This document shows positions 24,620 through 32,522 of a stretch of DNA of 64,000 nucleotides, in pieces. How positions within the stretch are numbered: the first letter of the stretch is position 1; every line of letters begins with the position of its first letter. The position numbers and the translations under genes are program-made. Under the pieces are notes generated by a model. The model saw only the letters and a list, made by a program, of their open reading frames with translations, was not told the DNA's origin and did no database searches. The stretch is from Confluentibacter flavum (GTDB lineage: Bacteria > Bacteroidota > Bacteroidia > Flavobacteriales > Flavobacteriaceae), in assembly GCF_002843175.1 (NCBI RefSeq), contig NZ_PJEO01000043.1, forward strand, positions 1 through 64,000. The letters run 5' to 3'.

Positions 24620-25889
24620 TATGTATGGTTAATTTTACGAGCTTAATTCGTTTTTTATCTAAAGCTTCAATAGTAAAAACGTAATTTTTAAAATTTATTT
24701 TTGTGCCCTGCTTAGGAAAACTTCCTAAGATTTCTAAAACAAAGCCAGCAACGGTTTCTGCCTCTCCTTTATGGGTTTCAAAAACGATGGGATCATCTAT
24801 TTTTAGAATTTTATAAAAATCCTTTAAAGCTGTTTTGCCATCAAAAATAAAGTTGTTTTCATCTAATTTTGAAAAGGTTACATCTTCATCATCAAACTCG
24901 TCACTAATATCTCCCACAATTTCTTCAATAATATCTTCTAAAGAAATCAACCCAGACGTCCCTCCATACTCATCAACTACAACCGCTAGATGCACTTTTT
25001 TATGTTGGAATTCCGCCATTAAATCGTCTAGCTTTTTCTTTTCAGGAACAAAAAATGGGTCACGCATTAAGCTTGTCCAATCGAATTCTTTCCTATCTAT
25101 ATAGGGCAATAAATCTTTTACATAAAGAATACCAACAATTTGATCTATATTATCTTTAAAAACAGGGATTCTTGAGTAACCGTTTTCGATTATTTCTGCC
25201 ATAATTTCAGAATAATTTTGATCGATGTTAAGGGCAAAAATGTCTATTCTTGGTCGCATCACTTGTTTGGTATCTGTGTTTCCAAAAGACACGATGCCTT
25301 GCAAAATTTTTTGCTCTTCTTTCGTCGTATCGTGTTCGCTTGTTAATTTAAGGGCTTGCGATAATTGATTAACATTTAAATTGGTTTTTTGCCTCCCTAA
25401 TTTTTTATGGATTACTATGGTGAAACTTCGCATAGGCAAACTTAAAGGCGACAAAACCACATCTAAAACACTCAATGGATACGCCATGAACATGGCAAAT
25501 TTTAATTTGTTTCTGCTGGCGTAAATTTTTGGTAAAATTTCTCCAAATAACAATATTAAAAAGGTGATAATAACAACTTCTATAAAGAATCTTAGAATGG
25601 GCGATAAAATGTCTTTAAATATAAAACCTCCCAAATAAGCAAATAGAATAACAATAGCAATATTTATAAAATTATTGGCAACAAGAATGGTAGCCAATAA
25701 TTTTTTTGGGCGTTCTAACAGTTTGGAAATGATTTGAATGCGTTTGGATTTTTTATAAAGTCCATCTTCAATATCGGTTTTAGTAAGAGAAAACAAAGCT
25801 ACTTCGGAACCAGAAATAAGTGCAGAACACACCAACAATAGAAACATCAAAACAAAACCGCTAACAACTGAAAAATCAACTGTCATCAT
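24612..25889 (-). CDS. gldE: Gliding-associated CNNM/CorC-type membrane protein GldE
   Basis: The start is taken at the ATG 25887-25889 (MMTVDFSVVSGF), giving 425 residues; the 11 codons before it encode an unlikely N-terminus. Three to four membrane helices form the DUF21/CNNM domain (about 5-180). A CBS pair follows (MRPRIDIFALN, then MRDPFFVPEKKKLDDLMAEFQHKKVHLAVVVDEYGGTSGLISLEDIIEEIVG) and a C-terminal CorC-HlyC domain. In Flavobacterium, gldE lies next to gldD and supports its function. Upstream are ssb and mutY in the conserved order. Confidence 0.94.
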   Translation of the reverse strand: MMTVDFSVVSGFVLMFLLLVCSALISGSEVALFSLTKTDIEDGLYKKSKRIQIISKLLERPKKLLATILVANNFINIAIVILFAYLGGFIFKDILSPILRFFIEVVIITFLILLFGEILPKIYASRNKLKFAMFMAYPLSVLDVVLSPLSLPMRSFTIVIHKKLGRQKTNLNVNQLSQALKLTSEHDTTKEEQKILQGIVSFGNTDTKQVMRPRIDIFALNIDQNYSEIMAEIIENGYSRIPVFKDNIDQIVGILYVKDLLPYIDRKEFDWTSLMRDPFFVPEKKKLDDLMAEFQHKKVHLAVVVDEYGGTSGLISLEDIIEEIVGDISDEFDDEDVTFSKLDENNFIFDGKTALKDFYKILKIDDPIVFETHKGEAETVAGFVLEILGSFPKQGTKINFKNYVFTIEALDKKRIKLVKLTIHND

Positions 25890-25971
25890 TAATAAATTAA
25901 AACTCGGGGGGTCGGGGTCCAAATACTTTGGTATTAGTTAAACAAATAAAAGTAATTCAAATAATCTAATT

Positions 25972-26424
25972 TTAAAAAGGAAGATCGTCTTCTTCATCTT
26001 CAATAGGTGGCTCATTAACCTTTTGTTTTACTGGTTCAGGCTTTGGCACCGTTGCAGCATTGGATGACGCATTGCCTTCACTTTCCTTTTTAGTTGTTAA
26101 AAATGTGAAATCCGTACATTGAATTTCTGTAGAATAACGGTCTTGCCCGCTTTCATCTTGCCATTTTCTGGTTTTCAATCGGCCTTCAATATAAACCTTA
26201 TCGCCTTTGCTTAAATACTTTTCACATATTTCAGCACCTTTATTTCTTACCACAATGTTGTGCCACTCGGTATTTGAAATACGCTCATTGGTTTGTTTGC
26301 TTGTGTAGGTTTCATTCGTTGCCAATGGAAAACGTCCAACACAACCACCACCTTCAAAATAATGCATTTTCACTTCATCACCTAAATGCCCAATTAGCAT
26401 CACTTTATTTAATGTACCTGACAT
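25972..26424 (-). CDS. ssb: Single-stranded DNA-binding protein
   Basis: The 150-residue protein has an OB fold (MSGTLNKVMLIGHLGDEVKMHYFEGGGCVGRFPLATNE, ISNTEWHNIVVRNKGAEICEKYLSKGDKVYIEGRLKTRKW) and a disordered tail ending EEDDLPF, the acidic tip used to bind replication and repair partners. It protects single-stranded DNA. It sits between mutY and gldE as in other flavobacteria. Confidence 0.97.
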   Translation of the reverse strand: MSGTLNKVMLIGHLGDEVKMHYFEGGGCVGRFPLATNETYTSKQTNERISNTEWHNIVVRNKGAEICEKYLSKGDKVYIEGRLKTRKWQDESGQDRYSTEIQCTDFTFLTTKKESEGNASSNAATVPKPEPVKQKVNEPPIEDEEDDLPF

Positions 26425-26510
26425 AATCGTTTATTTATTAAATAGCAAAATTACTCAATTGCCCATCATTTTTTTAAAATTAATAAAAAATTATGATTGC
26501 CCATAGGTTT

Positions 26511-27554
26511 CTATTGAAAATTAAATGCGTCGATAAAATTTCCTATGACTATAGGTACTGCATAATTACGAACTTCGCTTATGGGAATGCCATTAGCTAA
26601 CGGTGCGTTAAGGGTTACAATCCAAAATTTCGTATATAAATGCTGATGGGATAATCTGTGAATGATTGTGTCCTCATTATATTGTGTGAGTTCAAAAGGA
26701 ATTTCTTTTAGTAGGTGATGCTCTTTAACTAGCGGCAATAAGTCCTCATAATTTTTTTCCTGTTGGGTTTCAATTAAAGGAAATTGATATAAGTTCTGCC
26801 AAATACCTTTCCCATTTCTTTTTTCTAAAACAGTCTTATTATCTTCTGATACCAAAACCAGAAAATTAAAACACTTCTTTTTAGCTTTCGCTGCTTTAAT
26901 CTTAACCGGCAATTCCGAGATTCGATTGTTTTGTAGAGCTACGCAACTATTCTGAAAAGGACAAACACTACAATTTGGGTTTTGAGGTTTACACTGTACA
27001 GCACCAAATTCCATAATGGCTTGGTTATATTCTGCAGGATTATTTTTATCTATAAGTTGTTGTGCTAATTGCTTAAACGCTTTGGCGCCGTTACTGGAAT
27101 TAATTGGGGTATTGATACCAAAATAACGGGACAATACTCTGTATACATTCCCATCAACAACAGCCATAGGTTCGTTAAAACAAATAGAAGCGATTGCACT
27201 CGCGGTATAATCGCCCACTCCTTTCAGTTTTAATAACTCCTTATAAGTATTCGGAAAAACACCGTTAAGCTCATCAACAATGTACTTTGCTGTGGCATGT
27301 AAATTTCTTGCTCGGGAATAATACCCCAACCCTTGCCATAATTTTAAAACCTGACTTTCTTGAGCGCTTGCAAGATGAAAAATGGACGGGAACTCCTTTA
27401 TAAACGCCTCGTAATAAGGCTGGCCTTGTACAATTTGGGTTTGCTGCAGAATAATTTCAGATAACCAAATGTAATATGGGTTAGTGGTTTGCCTCCAAGG
27501 AAGTTCTCGTTTATTGTTTGAATACCAACTAATTAAGGTTTTTAAAAATGTCAT
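26511..27554 (-). CDS. mutY: A/G-specific adenine glycosylase MutY
   Basis: With the start at the ATG 27552-27554 the protein is 347 residues; an ATG eight codons upstream is the alternative. It has LPWRQTTNPYYIWLSEIILQQTQ, the HhH motif LLKLKGVGDYTASAIASI, the catalytic Asp in VVDGNVYRVLSR and a 4Fe-4S cluster motif CKPQNPNCSVCPFQNSC. A C-terminal Nudix-like domain reads 8-oxoG. It removes adenine opposite 8-oxoguanine. Confidence 0.96.
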   Translation of the reverse strand: MTFLKTLISWYSNNKRELPWRQTTNPYYIWLSEIILQQTQIVQGQPYYEAFIKEFPSIFHLASAQESQVLKLWQGLGYYSRARNLHATAKYIVDELNGVFPNTYKELLKLKGVGDYTASAIASICFNEPMAVVDGNVYRVLSRYFGINTPINSSNGAKAFKQLAQQLIDKNNPAEYNQAIMEFGAVQCKPQNPNCSVCPFQNSCVALQNNRISELPVKIKAAKAKKKCFNFLVLVSEDNKTVLEKRNGKGIWQNLYQFPLIETQQEKNYEDLLPLVKEHHLLKEIPFELTQYNEDTIIHRLSHQHLYTKFWIVTLNAPLANGIPISEVRNYAVPIVIGNFIDAFNFQ

Positions 27555-27616
27555 GGGCCGATTATATGAAGCAAACAAAAATAAACGTTTATAATCTTAA
27601 ATTTTAATGAATTAGG

Positions 27617-27649
27617 TTTGAAATATTGAATTTTTAATTCCTATATTTG
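27617..27649 (+). promoter_or_regulatory. Promoter of the HU gene
   Basis: TTTG at 27617-27620 and TATATTTG at 27642-27649, 21 nt apart, match the Bacteroidota housekeeping promoter (TTTG, about 19 nt, TAnnTTTG). The HU start codon is 43 nt further on. Confidence 0.75.
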
Positions 27650-27691
27650 CATCCCTTTTAAATATATAATAACTAAAATAAAATATTAAAA

Positions 27692-27982
27692 ATGACGAAG
27701 GCTGATATAGTAGCAAAAATTTCTGAGAAATTAGGAATAGAAAAAGGAGATGTTCAAGCAACTGTTGAGACATTTATGGAAGAAGTAAAAACTTCTTTAG
27801 AAAGTGGAGATAATGTTTACCTAAGAGGTTTTGGTAGCTTCATTATTAAAACAAGAGCAGAAAAAACAGGTAGAAATATTTCTAAAAATACCACTATTAA
27901 AATTCCTGCACATAATATCCCTGCATTCAAACCTGCAAAAGTTTTTGTTGAAGGTGTTAAAGGTAATGTAGAAGTAAAATAA
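27692..27982 (+). CDS. HU family DNA-binding protein
   Basis: The 96-residue protein is a normal HU/IHF member: MTKADIVAKISEKLGIEKGDVQATVETFMEEVKTSL, then NVYLRGFGSFIIKTRAEKTGRNISKNTTIKIPAHNIPAFKPAKVF with the DNA-contacting arm. It bends and compacts DNA. A 30-codon gene for a very basic peptide follows 39 nt later, before a terminator, so the two probably share a transcript. Confidence 0.96.
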   Translation: MTKADIVAKISEKLGIEKGDVQATVETFMEEVKTSLESGDNVYLRGFGSFIIKTRAEKTGRNISKNTTIKIPAHNIPAFKPAKVFVEGVKGNVEVK

Positions 27983-28021
27983 CGCATTAAAATAAATTAT
28001 TAATCAAAAAATATACTATTT

Positions 28022-28114
28022 ATGCCAAGTGGTAAAAAACGTAAAAGACATAAGGTTGCAACGCACAAGCGTAAAAAACGTAGACGCGCTAATCGTCACA
28101 AAAAGAAAAAATAA
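28022..28114 (+). CDS. 30-residue very basic peptide, probable ribosome-associated protein
   Basis: ATG-to-TAA frame of 31 codons starting MPSGKKRKRHKVATHKRKK; 20 of the 30 residues are Lys, Arg or His. The start MPSGKKRKRHK and the ending ANRHKKKK are, as I recall, conserved across Bacteroidota, and a small Bacteroidota-specific protein of this kind has been described in the Flavobacterium johnsoniae ribosome (bL38); linking the two is my inference. It follows the HU gene and is closed by a terminator. The composition fits an rRNA-binding peptide similar to bTHX or bL36. Confidence 0.8.
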   Translation: MPSGKKRKRHKVATHKRKKRRRANRHKKKK

Positions 28115-28121
28115 TTCGAAG

Positions 28122-28147
28122 AAGTAGTTATAATAAACTACTTTTTT
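28122..28147 (+). terminator. Intrinsic terminator of the HU operon
   Basis: Stem AAGTAGTT/AACTACTT with a 7-nt loop, then five or more T. Confidence 0.85.
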
Positions 28148-28468
28148 CGATTTTAAAAAACGCTCTTTGAAATGAGGTTTTGAAACGTATTAAACTTTTA
28201 CGTGAATTGATCTCCACGGACTTAAAAAATCCTGTGAAATACCTTAACTAAATATTTGATAAAATTCGATATTATTCAATTAAGGTATTCAATCTGACTG
28301 TTGAAAAACAATATCAATTATCAGATTAAAAAATAATGTATAATCCATCTGTACCGTTTGGTTCTGGGTTCTGGGTTCAGGGTTCAGGGTTATAAAGCCT
28401 TAAAACTTTTTAACTTTTAACTTTTAACCTTTAACTTAAATCTGAAAGTATGGATAAAAATTAACTCA
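28148..28468 (+). other. Long structured leader or small RNA region upstream of the RNase G gene
   Basis: This 320-nt stretch has no gene. It holds a short CGTG/CACG stem (28201-28218), a perfect 10-bp inverted repeat AATACCTTAA/TTAAGGTATT (28238-28289) and another, AATCTGA/TCAGATT (28291-28327). A G-rich run with four GGG tracts (28366-28389) and a TTTAACTTTTAACTTTTAACC repeat (about 28408-28438) follow. It could be the 5' untranslated region of the RNase gene or include an independent RNA. Confidence 0.5.
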
Positions 28469-30016
28469 ATGGATAAAGAATTGATCATTAGATCTAGTTC
28501 TGAGCATGTTGATTTTGCCTTATTAAAAGATGGAAAACTTATTGAATTACAAAAAGAAGAAGGAGGTAACAACTTTTCTGTTGGTGATGTGTTTATAGCC
28601 AAAATCAGAAAATCTGTTCCTGGTTTAAATGCTGCATTTGTTAATGTAGGTTATGATAAAGATGCTTTTTTGCACTATCATGATTTAGGGCCAAAGCTCC
28701 CTTCTCTTTTAAAATTCACAAAAAATGTAAGTGCAGGTAAACTAAAAGATTTCTCTTTAAAAAATTTCCCATTTGAAAAAGATATTGATAAAGACGGCAA
28801 AATTGCCGATGTCTTAAAATCAAATCAATCGCTATTGGTACAAATAGTAAAAGAACCCATATCAACCAAAGGCCCTAGAATAAGCTCCGAGCTTTCTATT
28901 GCTGGAAGATATATTGTTTTAGTTCCATTTTCCAACCGTATTTCTATTTCACAAAAAATAGAAGACAAAGAAGAAAAAGACAGATTAAAACGGTTAGTAA
29001 AAAGCATAACGCCGCCAGGGTTTGGCATTATTGTACGCACTGTAGCACAAGGCAAAAAAGTAGCCGAACTAGATAAAGATTTACAAATTTTGCTAAGTCG
29101 TTGGACCGCAATGAGTAAAAAACTTATTAAAGCCCATCATCCAAGTAAAGTATTGGGAGAAATGAATAAAGCCTCGTCCATTTTACGAGACATATTTAAT
29201 GATACCTTTACAAGCATTCATGTTGATGATGAAGAGCTTTTTTATCAAATTAAAGATTATGTGCAAGAAATTGCACCAAACAAAGAATCAATAGTTAAAT
29301 TGTATCAAGGAAACGTTCCAATATTTGAAAAATTCGGAATTGAAAGACAAATAAAAACCTCTTTCGGTAAAACCGTATCTATGGCAAAAGGTGCCTATTT
29401 AATTATAGAGCACACAGAAGCACTGCACGTTATAGATGTAAATAGCGGAAACAGATCTAACAAAGCCAATAACCAAGAGGATACAGCATTAGAAGTTAAT
29501 ATAATCGCTGCTACAGAAATAGCCCGACAATTACGCTTGCGTGATATGGGAGGTATTATTGTAATCGATTTTATAGATATGACCAATGCTGATAACAGGC
29601 AACAACTCTTTAATCACCTTCGTGATGAAATGAAGGATGATAGAGCAAAACACAAAATATTGCCTCCTAGCAAATTTGGATTGATACAAATTACAAGACA
29701 ACGCGTTCGTCCAGAAATGAACATTGAAACCCGCGAGGAAAACCCAGACGGAGTCATTAATGGTGCCGAAGTTGAAGCTCCTATAGGTATAGTGTCGAAA
29801 ATAACTCACGACCTAGAGCAATTATACAAAAAAGACTATAAAAAGCTGACTTTAAACACGCATCCTTTTATAGCAGCCTTTTTAACTAAAGGTTTTCCAT
29901 CTACACGTTCAAAATGGTTTTTTGAACATAAAAAATGGGTTAAAGTTTTACCAAGAGACGCTTACACATATTTAGAATACCACTTTTTTGATAAAAATGG
30001 TAATCAAATTAAATAA
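28469..30016 (+). CDS. rng: Ribonuclease G/E family (RNase G)
   Basis: The 515-residue protein has an N-terminal S1 domain (SVGDVFIAKIRKSVPGLNAAFVNVGYDKDAFLHYHDLG), the 5' sensor and the DNase-I-like catalytic part with DVNSGN and GGIIVIDFIDM, whose Asp residues bind magnesium. It lacks the long C-terminal scaffold of RNase E, so it is of RNase G size. It takes part in rRNA maturation and mRNA decay. A long leader precedes it, and a terminator follows. Confidence 0.96.
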   Translation: MDKELIIRSSSEHVDFALLKDGKLIELQKEEGGNNFSVGDVFIAKIRKSVPGLNAAFVNVGYDKDAFLHYHDLGPKLPSLLKFTKNVSAGKLKDFSLKNFPFEKDIDKDGKIADVLKSNQSLLVQIVKEPISTKGPRISSELSIAGRYIVLVPFSNRISISQKIEDKEEKDRLKRLVKSITPPGFGIIVRTVAQGKKVAELDKDLQILLSRWTAMSKKLIKAHHPSKVLGEMNKASSILRDIFNDTFTSIHVDDEELFYQIKDYVQEIAPNKESIVKLYQGNVPIFEKFGIERQIKTSFGKTVSMAKGAYLIIEHTEALHVIDVNSGNRSNKANNQEDTALEVNIIAATEIARQLRLRDMGGIIVIDFIDMTNADNRQQLFNHLRDEMKDDRAKHKILPPSKFGLIQITRQRVRPEMNIETREENPDGVINGAEVEAPIGIVSKITHDLEQLYKKDYKKLTLNTHPFIAAFLTKGFPSTRSKWFFEHKKWVKVLPRDAYTYLEYHFFDKNGNQIK

Positions 30017-30018
30017 CT

Positions 30019-30056
30019 TAAAAACCCTTACTATTTGTTTAGTGAGGGTTTTTTGT
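30019..30056 (+). terminator. Intrinsic terminator of rng
   Basis: Stem AAAACCCTTACT/AGTGAGGGTTTT with an 8-nt loop and a long T-rich tail. Confidence 0.9.
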
Positions 30057-30372
30057 TTTTTTGTCATTCCTGCGAAAGCAGGAATCCACTATTAAGTCAG
30101 GCTTATTTCAAATTTCCCCAGATTCCGCTACACCAACCATATCAGGATATTCATAAAAACGGCATTGTGAAGCACTGAAACCATTGCTTGAGAACATGCC
30201 ATTTTATTGATTTGAATTTAATTAACCTATTATTTTGTAAGTTACGATATATTTTGTAAGTTAAATGTTGTCGACTAAGTAATATCTTTCCTGAATTAAA
30301 GTTGCACAAATTTTTCGGTGTGCTAATTAATGGACTGTAATGATGGAGAAAAATGAATTTAAACATTTTAAT
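30057..30372. other. Intergenic region with palindromic repeat and paired direct repeat
   Basis: It holds the CATTCCTGC..GCAGGAATC palindrome (about 30063-30089). It also holds a 13-bp direct repeat, ATTTTGTAAGTTA, at 30232-30244 and 30251-30263 (19-bp period), upstream of the oxidoreductase gene. The direct repeat looks like a regulator site overlapping a TATATTTTG promoter-like element. Nothing else is recognisable. Confidence 0.5.
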
Positions 30373-31164
30373 ATGAAAAATTTTCAAAATAAAAAGGTTG
30401 TAATATCAGGTGGGGGTAGTGGTATTGGTAATGCTATTATAAATGAACTATACCATAAAGGGACTAGAGATTTTGCAGTTATAGGAAGGAATGTAGACAA
30501 ATTAAAGCGCCTAGAAAACGATTTTCCTGAAGCCATATTTTTATTATTTCAAGGCGATATATCCAAACCTAATAGCATACATGAATTTGTCAATGTTATA
30601 TCAAATTCATGGAATACGGTTGATGTATTGATTAATAATGCAGGTGTGGTGAGTGCGGGTAGCTTAGAGTCCATTTCGGATGATGATATTGTAGCCCAAA
30701 TAAATATAAACGTTACGGGATTAATTTTGCTTACAAAGCATGTGCTTCCTCTGTTAAAAATGAGCAAAGAGGCAGCGATCGTTAATGTGTCATCAGGTTT
30801 AGGCCTTATTGGTATGCCATTTTATGCATCTTATTCAGCAACTAAAGGTGGCGTTAGGTTGTTTTCTGAAGCCATAAGAAGAGAATTAAAAGATTTCCCT
30901 ATTCAAGTAATCACTGTTTACCCAACAGTTACTGCTACGCCTATGATGGAATCTGCTAAAACAGATGCCATGGATACACCAGATTTGGTCGCACAACAAA
31001 CTATTGAAGGTTTACAAAACAATAAGATAGATGTGATTTTAGGAGGTGATCAACGGCTGGAAGATGTAAAAAAAAATATAAATGACCCTAAAGAATTCGA
31101 TAAAAAGGCAGCAACAATGTACGAGGCATTGTTAGAACGCACATCCAATCACCGTTCCATGTAA
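30373..31164 (+). CDS. Short-chain dehydrogenase/reductase (SDR)
   Basis: Start taken at MKNFQNKKVVISGG (263 residues); an ATG 11 codons upstream is possible. It has the NAD(P)-binding GGGSGIG near residue 14, the NNAG motif (LINNAGVV) and the active-site YSATK after a conserved Ser (NVSSGLG). It resembles DltE-like short-chain reductases. The substrate is unknown. The paired direct repeat upstream suggests specific control, but no regulator gene lies nearby. Confidence 0.9.
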   Translation: MKNFQNKKVVISGGGSGIGNAIINELYHKGTRDFAVIGRNVDKLKRLENDFPEAIFLLFQGDISKPNSIHEFVNVISNSWNTVDVLINNAGVVSAGSLESISDDDIVAQININVTGLILLTKHVLPLLKMSKEAAIVNVSSGLGLIGMPFYASYSATKGGVRLFSEAIRRELKDFPIQVITVYPTVTATPMMESAKTDAMDTPDLVAQQTIEGLQNNKIDVILGGDQRLEDVKKNINDPKEFDKKAATMYEALLERTSNHRSM

Positions 31165-31257
31165 TTCAAAAATAATGTTTAAAATTATGTAGCCTTTATT
31201 CAGGACGGGGCAAACTTAGCGGTAACGAAGCAACAGGGACAAGCTACGTTAGTAAAA

Positions 31258-32298
31258 TCAAGTCGCCGGATTAGGAATCACAGCATGCACTTCATTAATC
31301 TGTTTTAAAACATCTTCACCTAACGTTACATGAATACTTTCTATATTTTCTTTAAGCTGTTCTAAATTAGTTGCTGCAACAATATTACTGGTTAAAAAAG
31401 GCTGTTGGTTTACAAAAGCCAATGCCATTTGTGCCAATTTTAAACCATTATTTTTGGCAATTTCCAAATAACGCTTTGTGGCTTCAACACATTGCTCACT
31501 ACTGTAACGCGACATGTGAGGGAACAGGTTTAATCGTGATTTCGGGTTTGCCGTACCATTTATATATTTGCCTGTAAGCATTCCAAACGCTAAGGTTGAA
31601 TACGATAATAGTCCAATATTTTCTCGATGGGAAATCTCTGCAATATCACCTTCAAAGGTTCTGTTAAGCAATGAGTATGAATTTTGAATGGTAATCATTT
31701 TAGGTAAATGATGCATTTTATGTTCTTCTAAAAATCGCATGGTTCCCCAAGCTTTTTCATTGGACAAACCAATATGTCTAATTCTGCCTGCTTTTATTTG
31801 CTTTTCCAAAGAATGTAATACTTCATTAAAATTGTCTTTCCAAGAATCCTCGGGATCATGTTCATAATCCCTTATCCCAAATGTGTTTGTTAGACGTTCT
31901 GGCCAATGTAGCTGATAGAGATCAATATAATCAGTTTGCAATCGTTTTAATTCCTTTTCTATGGCATCGTTTATGGAATCTGGACTAAAACCGTCTTTCC
32001 TGATATGTGATACATAATCGCTTGTTCTTCCTACTATTTTACTTGCTAGAATAACCTTATTTCTATTACCTGTTTTTTTTAACCATGATCCAATAATGTT
32101 ACTAGTACTACCACTGGTTTCGGGTCTGGCAGGTACTGGATACAACTCGGCGGTATCAATAAAATTAATGCCTTGCTCTAGAGCATAATTTAGTTGCGCA
32201 TGTCCTTCGGCTTCTGTGTTTTGTTCGCCCCAAGTCATGGTGCCCAAACAAATTTTACTGATTTCTATATTGGTATTTGGTAGTGTTGTGTATTTCAT
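31258..32298 (-). CDS. Aldo/keto reductase (Tas-like)
   Basis: The 346-residue cytoplasmic enzyme has the AKR features: LGTMTWGEQNTEAEGHAQLNYALEQGINFIDTAELYPVPARPET with the catalytic Asp and Tyr, the LASKIVG lysine strand, DYIDLYQLHWPERLT, and SYSTLAFGMLTGKY. The PVPARPET insert is typical of the Tas branch. It reduces carbonyls with NADPH; the natural substrate is unclear. The gene is monocistronic. Confidence 0.93.
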   Translation of the reverse strand: MKYTTLPNTNIEISKICLGTMTWGEQNTEAEGHAQLNYALEQGINFIDTAELYPVPARPETSGSTSNIIGSWLKKTGNRNKVILASKIVGRTSDYVSHIRKDGFSPDSINDAIEKELKRLQTDYIDLYQLHWPERLTNTFGIRDYEHDPEDSWKDNFNEVLHSLEKQIKAGRIRHIGLSNEKAWGTMRFLEEHKMHHLPKMITIQNSYSLLNRTFEGDIAEISHRENIGLLSYSTLAFGMLTGKYINGTANPKSRLNLFPHMSRYSSEQCVEATKRYLEIAKNNGLKLAQMALAFVNQQPFLTSNIVAATNLEQLKENIESIHVTLGEDVLKQINEVHAVIPNPAT

Positions 32299-32302
32299 GT
32301 TA

Positions 32303-32403
32303 GATTATTTTGGCATTCCCGCCAAGGCGGGAATCTCTTAAATTAAAACTTATATAAAAATGGATTCCTTCCCGATAACTATCGGGATTCGCAGGAAATC
32401 AAA
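32303..32403. repeat. Cluster of palindromic repeats, one interrupted by another
   Basis: GGCATTCCCGCCAAGGCGGGAATCTC (about 32311-32336) is one palindrome. Next, GGATTCCTT ... TTCGCAGGAAATC (about 32362-32400) is the CCTGC/GCAGG type with a CCCGATAACTATCGGG hairpin set into its middle. Similar copies occur near 9537-9561, 16143-16162, 30063-30089 and 34291-34309. Confidence 0.7.
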
Positions 32404-32458
32404 GATTCGACGAAGTCAATGACAGTCATAAAATTATTATGTTTACTAGATGCTAAAG

Positions 32459-32500
32459 ATAAAAAACCTTTCAAGTAGAAAAAAACTTGAAAGGTTTTAA
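32459..32500 (-). terminator. Intrinsic terminator of the OmpA gene
   Basis: A 14-bp perfect stem (AAAACCTTTCAAGT / ACTTGAAAGGTTTT) with an A-rich loop and a T run on either strand. Confidence 0.88.
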
Positions 32501-32522
32501 AATTATAGTAATAAGAATATGT

